Notes: generated by a model from the letters alone, not told the origin. A stretch of 64,000 nt of DNA from Pseudomonadota bacterium (GCA_021792365.1 JAJYUT010000003.1:372001-436000), one strand, 5' to 3'; shown: positions 45,783 to 55,423, numbered from the stretch's first letter. Translations and numbers: made by a program.

Positions 45783-46472
45783 ATGGCCGAAGCGATCGCC
45801 GCCGCCCGGGATGCATCACGTCCAACCGCCGTTGCCGCGCTGTTCGCCCTCACCGCCGGTTTCGTCGACACGGTCGGCTTCGTCGCGCTGTTCGGCCTGT
45901 TCACCGCGCATGTCACCGGGAACTTCGTGATGATCGGCGCGGCTTTCGTCGGCGCGCATGAAGGCATCATCGGCAAGCTGTTGGCGCTGCCGGTCTTTGT
46001 GCTCGCGGTTGCGGCGACGCGGCTGTTCATCCTGGTGCGCGAGCGGGACGGGCGCGACGCGGCGAGGCCGGTGCTGATCGGCCAATTGCTGTTCCTGATC
46101 CTGTTCCTGGGCTGTGGCATGGCACTGGCGCCGTTCCAGCATGGCGATGGGGCGACCACGATCCTCACCGGCATGTGTGCCGTCGTGGCGATGGCGATCC
46201 AGAACGCGGCGTCGCGCACCGTCTTCGCGGCGCTCGCCCCGACCACGGTCATGACCGGCAACGTGACCCAGATCGTGATCGATCTGGTCGACCTGGCCGC
46301 GGGGGAAGCACCCGGGGCCAAGGCGCGCCTGGGCAAGATGCTGCCGCCGGTCATGACCTTCGCCGCTGGCGCGCTGATCGGGGCATTGGGCTACGCCGTC
46401 TTCGGCTACCCGGCCCTGGTCCTCCCGATCCTGGCGATTGCAGCCATCCTGGTCCTGCATCGTCGCGGATAA
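45783..46472 (+). CDS. DUF1275 (YoaK-type) membrane protein
   Basis: 229 residues with six membrane segments. ALTAGFVDTVGFVALFGLFTAHVTGNFV is the DUF1275 signature (in part: TAHVTGNFVMIG), repeated as AIQNAASRTVFAALAPTTVMTGNVTQ in the second half. Function unknown. ATG 45783 lies two bases after the amidohydrolase stop. Confidence 0.87.
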   Translation: MAEAIAAARDASRPTAVAALFALTAGFVDTVGFVALFGLFTAHVTGNFVMIGAAFVGAHEGIIGKLLALPVFVLAVAATRLFILVRERDGRDAARPVLIGQLLFLILFLGCGMALAPFQHGDGATTILTGMCAVVAMAIQNAASRTVFAALAPTTVMTGNVTQIVIDLVDLAAGEAPGAKARLGKMLPPVMTFAAGALIGALGYAVFGYPALVLPILAIAAILVLHRRG

Positions 46473-46580
46473 GGCAACGATGTTGTTCCGAATGGCGGGA
46501 TTGTCGTCGACTTAGCGACGAGCCATCTGAAAGTCATTCCGCAATCCCTATCGAGGGCGGTCCACACGATCGGCCCGGGA

Positions 46581-47297
46581 GTGAGCAACATGACCATCAT
46601 GCATCGTCCGTCGAACGCCCGCGGCCGGGAGCATCTGGATTGGCTCGACAGCCGCCATTCGTTCTCGTTCGGCCGCTATTACGACCCGCGGCACATGGGC
46701 TTCCGCAGCCTGCGCGTGATCAATGACGACACGGTGGCAGGCGGCGGCGGCTTCCCGCCCCATGGCCACCGCGACATGGAGATCATCTCCTATGTCGTGC
46801 AGGGCGGCCTGGCGCACCGCGATTCGACCGGCGGCGAAGGCGTGCTGAAGCGCGGCGACGTGCAGGCGATGTCCGCCGGCACCGGCGTGCGGCACAGCGA
46901 GTTCAACGACTCGACCGAGGAGCCGGTGCGCTTCCTGCAGATCTGGATCATCCCGGAGCGCGAGGGGCTGCCCGCCGCCTATCGGCAGGCGCATGTGCCG
47001 GAGGAGGCGAAGCGCAATACCCTGCGGCTGATCGTGGCGCCGGGCGGCCAGGACGGCGCGCTGGATGTCAACCAGGATGCGCGCATCTATGCGAGCCTCC
47101 TCGACGCCGGCACGATGATCACGCACACGCTCGACGCTGGTCGCGGCGCGTGGGTCCAGGTCGTGGACGGCACCATCGAAGTGAACGGCACGACCCTGCA
47201 GGCCGGCGACGGCCTCGCGATCGAGGATTTCGCGAACATCGCGATCATCGGGGTGAAGCCCAGCGAATTCCTGCTGTTCGACCTCGGTGCCTTCTGA
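46581..47297 (+). CDS. Pirin-family protein
   Basis: 238 residues from GTG 46581 (ATG 46590 also possible). LDSRHSFSFGRYYDPRHMGF, GFPPHGHRDMEIISYVVQGGLAHRDS (metal His of the N-terminal cupin; in parts) and MSAGTGVRHSEFN are pirin hallmarks. Bacterial relatives such as YhaK and YhhW are bicupins, some with quercetinase activity. Monocistronic by position. Confidence 0.88.
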   Translation: MSNMTIMHRPSNARGREHLDWLDSRHSFSFGRYYDPRHMGFRSLRVINDDTVAGGGGFPPHGHRDMEIISYVVQGGLAHRDSTGGEGVLKRGDVQAMSAGTGVRHSEFNDSTEEPVRFLQIWIIPEREGLPAAYRQAHVPEEAKRNTLRLIVAPGGQDGALDVNQDARIYASLLDAGTMITHTLDAGRGAWVQVVDGTIEVNGTTLQAGDGLAIEDFANIAIIGVKPSEFLLFDLGAF

Positions 47298-47488
47298 TCC
47301 CGAGGCCATGAGATGAGCATGGCGAGGGCGTCCGGCGCCCTCGCCATCGCTTCCTCATCCCGACGATTGTCCGCGTGTCATGTGCGCCCACGACGGCATC
47401 CGCCCGCGTCCGGGAAACCACCTGGAACCAAGTGCGGGGTGCCGCCGTTTGCTGGGAACGCGCAACGCCGTACCTCCGTTTGCATTCC

Positions 47489-48085
47489 ATGCTTGATCTG
47501 GACAATCCGCTGGCCGGGCACATGGCCGTCCATATCCTGGCGATGAACGTGGCGGCGCCCCTCGCCGTTGTCGCGGCCAAGTCGCTGTTGCCGGAGCGGG
47601 CCCAGCGCTCCGCATATCGCCGGATCGGGACGGCATCGGTGCTGCAACTGGCCGTGCTGTGGGGCTGGCACACGCCGCCCGCCCTTCAGTTCGCGCTGGC
47701 CTCCCCAGGCGGTTCGCTGGCGATGCAGTTGTCGCTGCTGGCCGCCGCCCTGTGGTTCTGGCTGTGCGTGGTGTCCGCGGCCGGAGAATCCCCCTGGCGC
47801 GCCGTGCTCGCGCTGCTCATCACCGGCAAGCTGTTTTGCCTGCTCGGCGCACTGCTGACCTTCGCGCCGCGGCTGCTCTATCCCGGCCTTGCGGGAGGGC
47901 ACGCCCCGGCGGCGAGCATTCCGATCGAGGCGGCATTGGCGGATCAGCACCTGGCGGGGCTGCTGATGCTCGTGGCATGCCCGCTCACCTACGTCCTTGC
48001 CGGGATCGTCATCGCGGCTCACTGGATTCTGGGGCGCGCGGATGACGGCCATGCGCTCGCACGCAGCACTGCCTGGAAGCGATGA
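47489..48085 (+). CDS. ctaG: CtaG-type cytochrome c oxidase assembly membrane protein
   Basis: 198 residues from ATG 47489, with five or six membrane segments. HMAVHILAMNVAAPLAVVAA, AVLWGWHTPPAL and LADQHLAGLLMLVACPLTYVLAG keep the His and Met positions of the caa3_CtaG family (PF09678), which delivers copper to the oxidase. It is the first gene of the respiratory run, and its end overlaps the cytochrome gene (ATGA). Confidence 0.75.
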   Translation: MLDLDNPLAGHMAVHILAMNVAAPLAVVAAKSLLPERAQRSAYRRIGTASVLQLAVLWGWHTPPALQFALASPGGSLAMQLSLLAAALWFWLCVVSAAGESPWRAVLALLITGKLFCLLGALLTFAPRLLYPGLAGGHAPAASIPIEAALADQHLAGLLMLVACPLTYVLAGIVIAAHWILGRADDGHALARSTAWKR

Positions 48086-49227
48086 ACGTCGGGAGGTTTC
48101 GACGAGCGAAGAGCATCGCCCTGATCGTGCTCGCGACGCTCGTCTCCCTCGCCCTCCTCGCCGCCGCTTTCATCGCATCCGGCCTCTACAACGTGGCCGC
48201 GTCGGAAAGCCATTTCGCCGTGACCACCAAGCTGCTCGCCGTCACCCTGCGCAGGTCCGTCGAGACCCATAGCCTGTCCGTCGAGGGGATGCCCAGCGAC
48301 GACGATCTGGTGCCGCTCGGCGCCAACCATTTCGCCGCCGCATGCGCGCCGTGCCATGGCAGCCCCGCAGCGCGGCGCAATCCAGTGGTTCTCAACATGC
48401 TTCCCGCGCCGCCACCGCTCGGCGAGGTCGCATCGCGATGGAGTCCAGAGCAGCTATTCTGGATCGTGAGGCATGGTTTCAAGTATACGGGCATGCCTGC
48501 CTGGCCCGGCGAGGGTCGGGACGACGAAGTCTGGGCGCTGGTGGCGTTCCTCCAGCGCCTGCCGGACATCGGCGAGGCGCAGTACCGCGACCTGACGGGC
48601 GCGGCCGGGATCGCGGATCGCACGGAAGGCCCCATGCCAGCCTTCGCCGATCCGGGCGCGAACCTCGCGCGCTCCTGCGCGCGATGCCATGGCGCGGAGG
48701 GAGCGCCGCCGGTCAGCCGGCGCGTGCCCGCGCTGCACGGCCAGTCCGCAGCCTATCTGGAGCGGGCGCTGCGGGAGTATCGCGACGGCACGCGGTCGAG
48801 CGGATTCATGGAGCCGGTCGCCGCCGCCCTCGCATCCGGCGAGATCGAGGCGATCGTCGAGGACTACGCCGGCTATGATCGGATCGGCAGTCCTGCCGTT
48901 GCGAAGGACGCGGAATCGCTGGAGCGCGGGAGGCTGATCGCGCAGAACGGCGTGCGCGAGAGCGGCATTCCGCCCTGCCTCGCCTGCCATTCTGGGCGCG
49001 CTTCGAAGCAGTTTCCGGTTCTCGCCGGATTGTCGGCGGAATACATGACCGGCCAGTTGTCGCTGTGGCGCCGAGGCCTGCGGGACAGATCTGCGTATGG
49101 CGCGATCATGGCGGTGATCGCCAACCGCCTGAGCGATCGGCAGATCCGCGACGTGACGGGCTATCTCGAATCGCTGCGGGACGCGCGCCCGGCGGATGCG
49201 CCGGACCCCGGCGGAGCGCGCGAATGA
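48082..49227 (+). CDS. Membrane-anchored triheme cytochrome c
   Basis: 381 residues. One N-terminal membrane anchor (SIALIVLATLVSLALLAAAF) is followed by three c-type heme sites, CAPCH at 88–92, CARCH at 199–203 and CLACH at 299–303, each with a downstream Met region. The domain pattern resembles the c-type subunits of alcohol or aldehyde dehydrogenases, but no dehydrogenase is near. Its place between ctaG and oxidase subunit II suggests it delivers electrons to the oxidase. ATGA overlaps on both sides. Confidence 0.85.
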   Translation: MNVGRFRRAKSIALIVLATLVSLALLAAAFIASGLYNVAASESHFAVTTKLLAVTLRRSVETHSLSVEGMPSDDDLVPLGANHFAAACAPCHGSPAARRNPVVLNMLPAPPPLGEVASRWSPEQLFWIVRHGFKYTGMPAWPGEGRDDEVWALVAFLQRLPDIGEAQYRDLTGAAGIADRTEGPMPAFADPGANLARSCARCHGAEGAPPVSRRVPALHGQSAAYLERALREYRDGTRSSGFMEPVAAALASGEIEAIVEDYAGYDRIGSPAVAKDAESLERGRLIAQNGVRESGIPPCLACHSGRASKQFPVLAGLSAEYMTGQLSLWRRGLRDRSAYGAIMAVIANRLSDRQIRDVTGYLESLRDARPADAPDPGGARE

Positions 49228-50222
49228 CACGCTCGCCGGTCCGGCCGCACCTGGTCCTAGCTGTCGCCGGCATCGCGCTCGCCGGGTGCGAGGGCGTGCA
49301 ATCGGCGCTTTACGCCAGCGGCGTCGAGGCACGCGAGATCCGCCTTCTGTTCTGGGTCGCGACCGGGGTCTGCGCGGCGGTCCTGCTGCTGGTGATGGTG
49401 ATCGGAACGCTCGCCCTCGCCGGTTCCACGCGCGTTCGCGCCTGGCTCGCGCGCGAGCAACTGGTGATCGCGCTCGGCCTCATCCTGCCGGTCGTCGTGC
49501 TGAGCGGCCTTCTGACCTATGCCCTGCTGGTCCTGCAGGCCGGCGCCGCGCGTAACGCGAGCGCCACGGACTCGAGTGTGACCATCGTCGGAAAGCGCTG
49601 GTGGTGGGAGGTCGTTTATCGCGACGCCGACGGGCGATCCGTGGTGAGCGCCAACGAGCTGCGCCTGCCTCTCGGCCGCCCGGTCTCCCTCCGCCTGGTG
49701 AGCGACGACGTGATCCACAGCTTCTGGGCGCCAAACATCGCCGGTAAGCTCGACATGATCCCTGGCCGGGTCAACCGCCTGACAATCCAGTCGGACAAGC
49801 TCGGCGTGAGCCGCGGACAATGCGCGGAATATTGCGGCGGCCCGCATGCGCTGATGGCCTTTCACGTGGTGACGCTTCCAGATGCGGAATACCAAGCCTG
49901 GCTGGCGCGCGAGGCTTCGACCGCGCGGGTCCCTACGACCGCGGCGCAACGGCGCGGCGCCGCGCTCTTCATCGAGAGTGGATGCGGCGCTTGCCATAGC
50001 ATCAGGGGCACCGAGGCGCGCGGCACGATCGGTCCCGACCTCACCCATGTCGGGTCGCGGGTGTCGATCGGCGCGGCCACCCTGCCCGCCGATGCAGCCT
50101 CCTTCGCGCGCTGGATCACCGATAACCAGCACATCAAGCCGGAGAACCTGATGCCGCCGTTCCGCCACCTCGCGCCGGAGGACCTCGACGCGCTCGCTGC
50201 CTATCTCGCAAGCCTGGACTGA
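49224..50222 (+). CDS. ctaC: Cytochrome c oxidase subunit II, lipoprotein with C-terminal heme c domain (caa3 type)
   Basis: 332 residues. A lipobox LAGC puts the lipid Cys at 22. Two membrane helices (LLFWVATGVCAAVLLLVMVIG and LVIALGLILPVVVLSGLL) follow. The CuA site reads VIHSFWAP … QCAEYCGGPHALM, giving His, two Cys, Glu, His and Met. A cytochrome c domain with CGACHS and a Met in NLMPPFRHL closes the protein. This is the caa3 arrangement. ATG 49224 overlaps the cytochrome stop. Confidence 0.92.
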   Translation: MTRSPVRPHLVLAVAGIALAGCEGVQSALYASGVEAREIRLLFWVATGVCAAVLLLVMVIGTLALAGSTRVRAWLAREQLVIALGLILPVVVLSGLLTYALLVLQAGAARNASATDSSVTIVGKRWWWEVVYRDADGRSVVSANELRLPLGRPVSLRLVSDDVIHSFWAPNIAGKLDMIPGRVNRLTIQSDKLGVSRGQCAEYCGGPHALMAFHVVTLPDAEYQAWLAREASTARVPTTAAQRRGAALFIESGCGACHSIRGTEARGTIGPDLTHVGSRVSIGAATLPADAASFARWITDNQHIKPENLMPPFRHLAPEDLDALAAYLASLD

Positions 50223-50226
50223 CGCG

Positions 50227-50331
50227 ATGCTCCTCGAATCCGAACTGAATGGCCCCTTCAACGTCGCGATCTTCCGGCCTGCCGGCGCGGGCGGGATCAC
50301 TCTTCTTCGCAGCTTGGGGAGCACGGCATGA
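50227..50331 (+). CDS. Possible 34-residue leader or small subunit ORF
   Basis: ATG 50227 lies five bases after the subunit II stop. The reading MLLESELNGPFNVAIF… ends at a TGA (50329–50331) that overlaps the subunit I ATG at 50328. It would close the 105-base gap by translational coupling. It has no membrane segment and I know no relative, so it may be only a coupling leader or chance. Confidence 0.3.
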   Translation: MLLESELNGPFNVAIFRPAGAGGITLLRSLGSTA

Positions 50332-52868
50332 TGGTGAAGCCCGACCGGGACCTGCCGAACCCCGGGCCGCGCCCGGCCGGCGAAGAAGACCTGCTGAAGC
50401 GCATCTGGGAGACGCCCAAGGGCTGGCGCGTCCTGAGCGCCGTGAACAACACGGCCGTCGGCACTGCGTATCTGGGCATAGCTTTCCTGTTCTTCCTGAT
50501 GGCCGGCATGCTCGCGCTCGTGATGCGCGGCCAGTTGGCGATGCCGAACAGCGACCTTGTGAGCCAGGACCTCTACAACCAGATTTTCACGGTCCACGGC
50601 ACCACGATGATGTTCCTGTTCGCGGTGCCGGCGATCGAGGCGCTGGGCGTGCTGCTGTTGCCGCAGATGCTGGCGGCGCGCGACCTGCCCTTTCCGCGGC
50701 TCAGCGCATTCGCGATCTGGGCCTATGTGATCGGCGGCCTCGTCTTCTTCTCCACGATCTTCTACGACCTGGCACCGAAGGGTGGATGGTTCATGTATCC
50801 GCCCTTGACGCTGACGGAATACTCGCCAGGCAACAACGCCGATTTCTGGCTGCTTGGCATCGGCTTCATCGAGATCTCCGCGATCGCCGGCGCGGTCGAG
50901 ATCGTGGTCGGAACGCTGAAGACACGCCCGCCGGGCATGACCCTCGCCAAAATGCCGATCTTCGCCTGGTCGATGCTGATCTTCGCCGGCATGATCATCT
51001 TCGCCTTTCCGGCGGTCATCCTCGCGACCATGCTGCTGGAGATCGAGCGTTCCTTCGGCTGGCCGTTCTTCAGCGCCGACAAAGGCGGTGATCCGCTGCT
51101 CTGGCAGCACCTGTTCTGGTTCTTCGGCCATCCCGAGGTCTACATCATCTTCCTGCCCGCCGCCGGGCTGGTCTCCATGATCGTTCCCACGATAGCGCGC
51201 CACCCGCTCGTGGGCTACAACCTGATCGTCGTTGCGTTGATCGCCGCCGGCTTCTTCAGCTTCGGCCTGTGGGTCCATCACATGTTCACGACCGGGATCC
51301 CGGCGCTGAGCCTCGGCTTCTTCTCCGCGGCGAGCATGGCCGTCGCCATTCCCTCGGGCATTCAGGTCTTCTCCTGGATCGCGACCATCGCCGCGGGCCG
51401 GCGATCCTTCCGGATCACGACGGCGTCGCTGTTCGTGCTCGGCTTCCTGTTCATCTTCACAATCGGCGGACTGACGGGCGTTCTGGTCGCGCTGGTGCCG
51501 CTGGATTTCCAGCTCCATGACAGCTACTTCGTCGTCGCCCACTTCCACTACGTGCTGGTGGGCGGGATGGTGTTCCCGCTCTTCGCCACCTTCTACTACT
51601 GGCTTCCGATGGTCAGCCGCAACCCGCTGTCGGAGCGCGCCGGGCGCTGGGTGTTCTGGCTCATGTTCCTGGGCTTCAACATCACGTTCCTCCCGATGCA
51701 CGCGACCGGCCTGCTGGGCATGCCGCGGCGCGTCTGGACCTATCCGGCGGGGCTTGGATGGGAGAGCCTCAACATGATCTCGACAATCGGCGCCTTCGTT
51801 CTTGGCGCCGGCGTGCTCCTGTTCGTCATCGATCTCGTGCGCCGCTTCAGGCCCGGTGAACGGGAAGACCAGAACCCATGGGGAGCCGGAACCCTCGAAT
51901 GGCTTCCCGCGGATGTCTATTCGACCCGCAGCATCCCGCGCGTCGCCAGCCGCGAGCCGCTGTGGGACCAGCCCGGTCTCGCCAAGGACGTCGAGGCGGG
52001 CCGCTACTACCTGCCGGATGCGCCGACCGGCGGCCGCGAGACCATCGTGACCACGCCGGTCGAGGCCGAGCCCGAATACATCATCCGGATGCCCGGGAAC
52101 GGCTGGGCGCACGTCTGGGCCGCCGTTTTCACGGCAAGCTCCTTCCTGCTCCTGACCGTCAAGCTCGTGGTCCCGGCGCTGATCTGCGCGGTGCTCGCCA
52201 TCGTCTCCTTCATCGTCTGGGCTTGGGCTCTCGACCACGGGCCGGCCAGGGAGCCGGTCGAGATCGGCGGGGGCATCCGGCTGGCGACCTACAGGACTGG
52301 CCCTTCGTCGCATTCCTGGTGGGCGATGATCGTCCTGATCCTGGTTGCCGCGTCACTCTATGTCGCCTTCGTCTTCTCCTATCTCTATCTCTGGGTGGTT
52401 TCGCCGGAAGTCTGGGCGCCGAACGGTGCGCCCGCTTTGCCGAGCCTGCATTGGCCGGCGGGCGCCGCGCTGCTTCTGATATTCGGCACCGGGGTGATTG
52501 TCTTGGCTAAACGACTTCTTCCGGAGCCCGGCCGCCGCAACCTGGGCGGAGCATGCCTGCTGCTCCTCGCGGCCATCTGCCTCGCCGCCGCGGGAGCGGT
52601 CGAGATCTACGGACACTGGTCCTCGGGACTGCGACCGACGCTCAATGCCTATGGCGCCATGGTCTACATGGCGAGCGCGCTCAACCTGCAGGTCGCCCTG
52701 GCCGTCCTGATCATGGCCGGCTTTGTCGTGGGGCGCGGATTCGCCGGCAAGCTCGACCGGGAAAGGCGGGTCACGTTCGACAATACCCTCATGCTCCTGC
52801 TCTATGGCGCAGGACAGACTCTCCTCGGCCTGATCCTGGTGCACGGCTTCCCGCGAGCGGTCGGCTAG
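50328..52868 (+). CDS. ctaD: Fused cytochrome c oxidase subunit I–III
   Basis: 846 residues. The first about 580 are a heme–copper oxidase subunit I: FTVHGTTMMF (heme a His), FFGHPEVYIIFLP (CuB His, the E of the D-channel and the cross-linked Tyr), LWVHHMFTTG (two CuB His) and HDSYFVVAHFHYVL (heme a3 and a His). The H-P-E-V-Y glutamate marks an A-type oxidase. From about 610 a subunit III-like part follows (WAHVWAAVFTASSFLLL, AASLYVAFVFSYLYLW, AYGAMVYMASAL). Fused I–III subunits are known in caa3-type and some alphaproteobacterial oxidases. Confidence 0.92.
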   Translation: MMVKPDRDLPNPGPRPAGEEDLLKRIWETPKGWRVLSAVNNTAVGTAYLGIAFLFFLMAGMLALVMRGQLAMPNSDLVSQDLYNQIFTVHGTTMMFLFAVPAIEALGVLLLPQMLAARDLPFPRLSAFAIWAYVIGGLVFFSTIFYDLAPKGGWFMYPPLTLTEYSPGNNADFWLLGIGFIEISAIAGAVEIVVGTLKTRPPGMTLAKMPIFAWSMLIFAGMIIFAFPAVILATMLLEIERSFGWPFFSADKGGDPLLWQHLFWFFGHPEVYIIFLPAAGLVSMIVPTIARHPLVGYNLIVVALIAAGFFSFGLWVHHMFTTGIPALSLGFFSAASMAVAIPSGIQVFSWIATIAAGRRSFRITTASLFVLGFLFIFTIGGLTGVLVALVPLDFQLHDSYFVVAHFHYVLVGGMVFPLFATFYYWLPMVSRNPLSERAGRWVFWLMFLGFNITFLPMHATGLLGMPRRVWTYPAGLGWESLNMISTIGAFVLGAGVLLFVIDLVRRFRPGEREDQNPWGAGTLEWLPADVYSTRSIPRVASREPLWDQPGLAKDVEAGRYYLPDAPTGGRETIVTTPVEAEPEYIIRMPGNGWAHVWAAVFTASSFLLLTVKLVVPALICAVLAIVSFIVWAWALDHGPAREPVEIGGGIRLATYRTGPSSHSWWAMIVLILVAASLYVAFVFSYLYLWVVSPEVWAPNGAPALPSLHWPAGAALLLIFGTGVIVLAKRLLPEPGRRNLGGACLLLLAAICLAAAGAVEIYGHWSSGLRPTLNAYGAMVYMASALNLQVALAVLIMAGFVVGRGFAGKLDRERRVTFDNTLMLLLYGAGQTLLGLILVHGFPRAVG

Positions 52869-52869
52869 C

Positions 52870-53259
52870 ATGACGACCGGCGACAGCACCCGGCAAACCC
52901 AGCGCGCCGTCTCGATCGTCTGGCTGCTGGCGTACCTCCTCGCCGGTCCACTCATCTGGTCCGTGCAATTCGCAATCGTCTATGCACTGCACGCGGCGGC
53001 CTGCGCCACCGCCTCGGAGCCAGCGGCCGAAGGCTGGATCCCGCTTGCGATGGCGGTCGTCACGGGGGCCTGCGTTGCTGCGGCGCTCGCGGTCGTCGCC
53101 TGTCGCGGGCGGCTGAACCGCGCAATCTTCGGCACCGGACAGGGATCGAGGGCCTATGACGTTATCTCTCTGCTCTTGATCGTTTTGGCGACCATCGCCA
53201 TCCTGTGGTCCGGACTGGCAATGGCCCTGCTCCAGCCCTGCAGTCTGCCCCAGATCTAA
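52870..53259 (+). CDS. Small membrane protein at the end of the oxidase operon
   Basis: 129 residues with three membrane segments (LLAYLLAGPLIWSVQFAIVY, IPLAMAVVTGACVAAALAVVAC, VISLLLIVLATIAILWSGLA). It begins one base after the oxidase stop. The position fits a small oxidase accessory subunit, but no family is recognised. Confidence 0.65.
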   Translation: MTTGDSTRQTQRAVSIVWLLAYLLAGPLIWSVQFAIVYALHAAACATASEPAAEGWIPLAMAVVTGACVAAALAVVACRGRLNRAIFGTGQGSRAYDVISLLLIVLATIAILWSGLAMALLQPCSLPQI

Positions 53260-53321
53260 GCCGGCTGGGCCTATCCATGACCGGCAAGGGCGGATAGACG
53301 ACCGGACCCGCCGTCCATTCG

Positions 53322-53350
53322 CCGTCACAAAACCGACAAATACTCTTCAC
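53322..53350 (+). promoter_or_regulatory. Pho box upstream of phnC
   Basis: CCGTCAC (53322–53328), AAAA, CCGACAA (53333–53339), ATAC, TCTTCAC (53344–53350): three 7-base units at 11-base spacing, as in PhoB sites (consensus unit CTGTCAT). It lies 110 bases before the phnC ATG, so PhoB activation under phosphate limitation is likely. Confidence 0.6.
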
Positions 53351-53459
53351 GAATCAGCCGACGCGTCCGCTCGCCTCCGCAACGCACAATTCCCCAAAAG
53401 CCCACGTGAGTCGGTGCGAGACGCCGACCCGACAATGATGCGGACCGGGAGCGCTGTTC

Positions 53460-54338
53460 ATGATGCAGTTGGCGGTGGAAGTACGCAATCTCAGCAAGAC
53501 CTTCAGCGGCGGGCGCCGCGCGCTCGACAATGTCAGCGTGCGCATCGAGCCGGGCGAGATGGTGGCGCTGATTGGTGCGTCGGGCTCCGGCAAGTCCACC
53601 CTGCTGCGGCACCTGGCCGGGCTGGTCGCCAGCGACCGTAACGCCGATGGCTGCGCGGTCTCGGTTGGCGGCCGGTCCGTGCAGGCCGGCGGAAAGCTGA
53701 GCCCGGAGGTCCGCCGCATCCGCGGCAATATCGGCTTCGTGTTCCAGCAGTTCAATCTGGTCAACCGCCTGTCGGTCATTACCAATGTACTGATCGGCAC
53801 GCTCAGCCGCCTGCCGCTGTGGCGCACCTTGCTCTTCCGCTTCCCGGAGGAGGAGCGGCGCCTGGCGATGGCGGCGCTGCAGCGCGTCGGCATTGCCGAC
53901 TGGGCGTTCCAGCGCGCCTCCAACCTTTCCGGCGGCCAGCAGCAGCGCGCCGCCATCGCCCGCGCCATGGTGCAGAGGGCGGAGCTGGTCCTGGCTGACG
54001 AGCCGATCGCCTCGCTCGATCCGGAAGCTTCGCGCCGGGTGATGGAGTCGCTGGCAGAGCTCAACCGGGCCGACAACGTGACCGTTCTCGTCTCCCTGCA
54101 TCAGGTGCAGTTCGCCCTGCGCTATTGCCCGCGCACCGTGGCCTTGCGCGACGGCGAGATCGTTTTTGACGGGCCGAGCGCCGCGCTCACCCCCGAGAAG
54201 CTGGGCGAGCTCTACGGCTCCGATGCGGAGGAGCTGCTGCTCGGCGAGGCCTTGACGCCCAACCGGGCGCCCCGCCCGACGAAGATCGTTGGATTCCCGC
54301 AGCCGGCGGACGGCCTGGCCGTCGCGGCCGCGAGCTAG
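53460..54338 (+). CDS. phnC: Phosphonate ABC transporter ATP-binding protein
   Basis: 292 residues. Walker [37 protein letters not shown] (the PhnC-typical Q-loop region; in part [16 protein letters not shown]), signature [15 protein letters not shown], Walker [16 protein letters not shown] and the H-loop SLHQVQ. First gene of phnCDE, behind a Pho box. Confidence 0.93.
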   Translation: MMQLAVEVRNLSKTFSGGRRALDNVSVRIEPGEMVALIGASGSGKSTLLRHLAGLVASDRNADGCAVSVGGRSVQAGGKLSPEVRRIRGNIGFVFQQFNLVNRLSVITNVLIGTLSRLPLWRTLLFRFPEEERRLAMAALQRVGIADWAFQRASNLSGGQQQRAAIARAMVQRAELVLADEPIASLDPEASRRVMESLAELNRADNVTVLVSLHQVQFALRYCPRTVALRDGEIVFDGPSAALTPEKLGELYGSDAEELLLGEALTPNRAPRPTKIVGFPQPADGLAVAAAS

Positions 54339-54379
54339 ACCACCGCACACTTCTCACCGCAAACCAAGGGAGCTACTCG

Positions 54380-55375
54380 ATGATCGGCAAATGGCTTAGA
54401 TCTGCCGCACTTTCGCTTTGCCTCGCCACCGGCCTTGGCGGCGCAGCCGCCGCGGAAGATATCAAGGAATTGAATTTCGGCATCATCTCGACGGAATCCT
54501 CGCAGAACCTGAAGACGGTCTGGAATCCCTTCCTGGCCGACATGAGCAAGAAGCTCGGCATGAAGGTGAATGCCTTCTTCGCGCCCGACTATGCCGGCAT
54601 CATCGAAGGCATGCGCTTCGGCAAGGTGGATGTGGCCTGGTACGGCAACAAGTCCGCGATGGAGGCGGTCGACCGCGCCGGCGGCGAGATTTTCGTCCAG
54701 ACCGTCGCGGCGGATGGCAGCCCGGGCTATTGGTCGCTGCTGATCGCGCACAAGGACAACGAGAAGCTCAACTCGGTCGAGGACGTGATCAAGCACGGCA
54801 AGGAGATCACCTTCTCCAACGGCGACCCGAACTCCACTTCCGGCTTCCTGGTGCCGGGCTACTACGTGTTCGGCGTGAACAAGATCGACCCGAAGAGCTA
54901 CTTCAAGCAGACGATCACCGGCAGCCATGAGACCAACGCGCTTGCCGTCGCCAACAAGCAGGTCGATTTCGCCACCAACAACACCGAGAACATGAGCCGC
55001 CTGGAGAAGACCTTTCCCGAGAAGGCGAAGGATCTGAAGGTCATCTGGAAGTCGCCGCTGATCCCCTCCGACCCGATCGTCTGGCGCAAGGATCTGAGCG
55101 ACGGCGACAAGGCCAAGATTAAAGGCTTCTTCATGACCTACGGCGAGGCACCGGCGGAGAAGGAGATCCTGGCCGGCCTGCAATGGGCGCCGTTCAAGGA
55201 ATCCAACAACGACCAGCTCCTTCCGATCCGCACCCTCGAGCTGTTCAAGAGGCGCGTGGCCGTCGAGACCGACACCACCCTCTCGGACGCCGAGAAGCAG
55301 CAGAAAACTGCCGAGATCGACGCCAAGCTCGCCGAACTCAAGGAGAGGGAAAAGGCGATCGCCGCCAGCAACTGA
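54380..55375 (+). CDS. phnD: Phosphonate periplasmic binding protein
   Basis: 331 residues with a signal peptide ending [59 protein letters not shown] (in parts), the phosphonate-binding loop [17 protein letters not shown] and the [14 protein letters not shown] segment are PhnD features. The NSTSG serines bind the phosphonate oxygens in E. coli PhnD. A terminator follows the stop, which would give excess binding protein over the permease. Confidence 0.94.
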   Translation: MIGKWLRSAALSLCLATGLGGAAAAEDIKELNFGIISTESSQNLKTVWNPFLADMSKKLGMKVNAFFAPDYAGIIEGMRFGKVDVAWYGNKSAMEAVDRAGGEIFVQTVAADGSPGYWSLLIAHKDNEKLNSVEDVIKHGKEITFSNGDPNSTSGFLVPGYYVFGVNKIDPKSYFKQTITGSHETNALAVANKQVDFATNNTENMSRLEKTFPEKAKDLKVIWKSPLIPSDPIVWRKDLSDGDKAKIKGFFMTYGEAPAEKEILAGLQWAPFKESNNDQLLPIRTLELFKRRVAVETDTTLSDAEKQQKTAEIDAKLAELKEREKAIAASN

Positions 55376-55387
55376 TCCCGCAATCGA

Positions 55388-55423
55388 GGCGTCGGCGCTT
55401 CATGGCGCCGACGCCATTTTTCT
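55388..55423 (+). terminator. Intrinsic terminator between phnD and phnE
   Basis: GGCGTCGGCGC (55388–55398), loop TTCATG, GCGCCGACGCC (55405–55415), a perfect 11-base stem, followed by ATTTTTCT. An ATG in the loop (55402) is in frame with phnE but not a plausible start. Probably a partial terminator that sets the PhnD:PhnE ratio. Confidence 0.75.

Noticed and set aside
43628-46354. A 908-residue minus-strand ORF opposite the amidohydrolase and DUF1275 genes
   Set aside because: Composition is that of a G+C-driven antisense frame; the plus strand holds recognisable families.
49257-52313. A 1018-residue minus-strand ORF opposite the cytochrome oxidase genes
   Set aside because: It is a shadow of the oxidase reading frames: rich in R, D, H, E and G, without any domain, and opposite clearly conserved genes.
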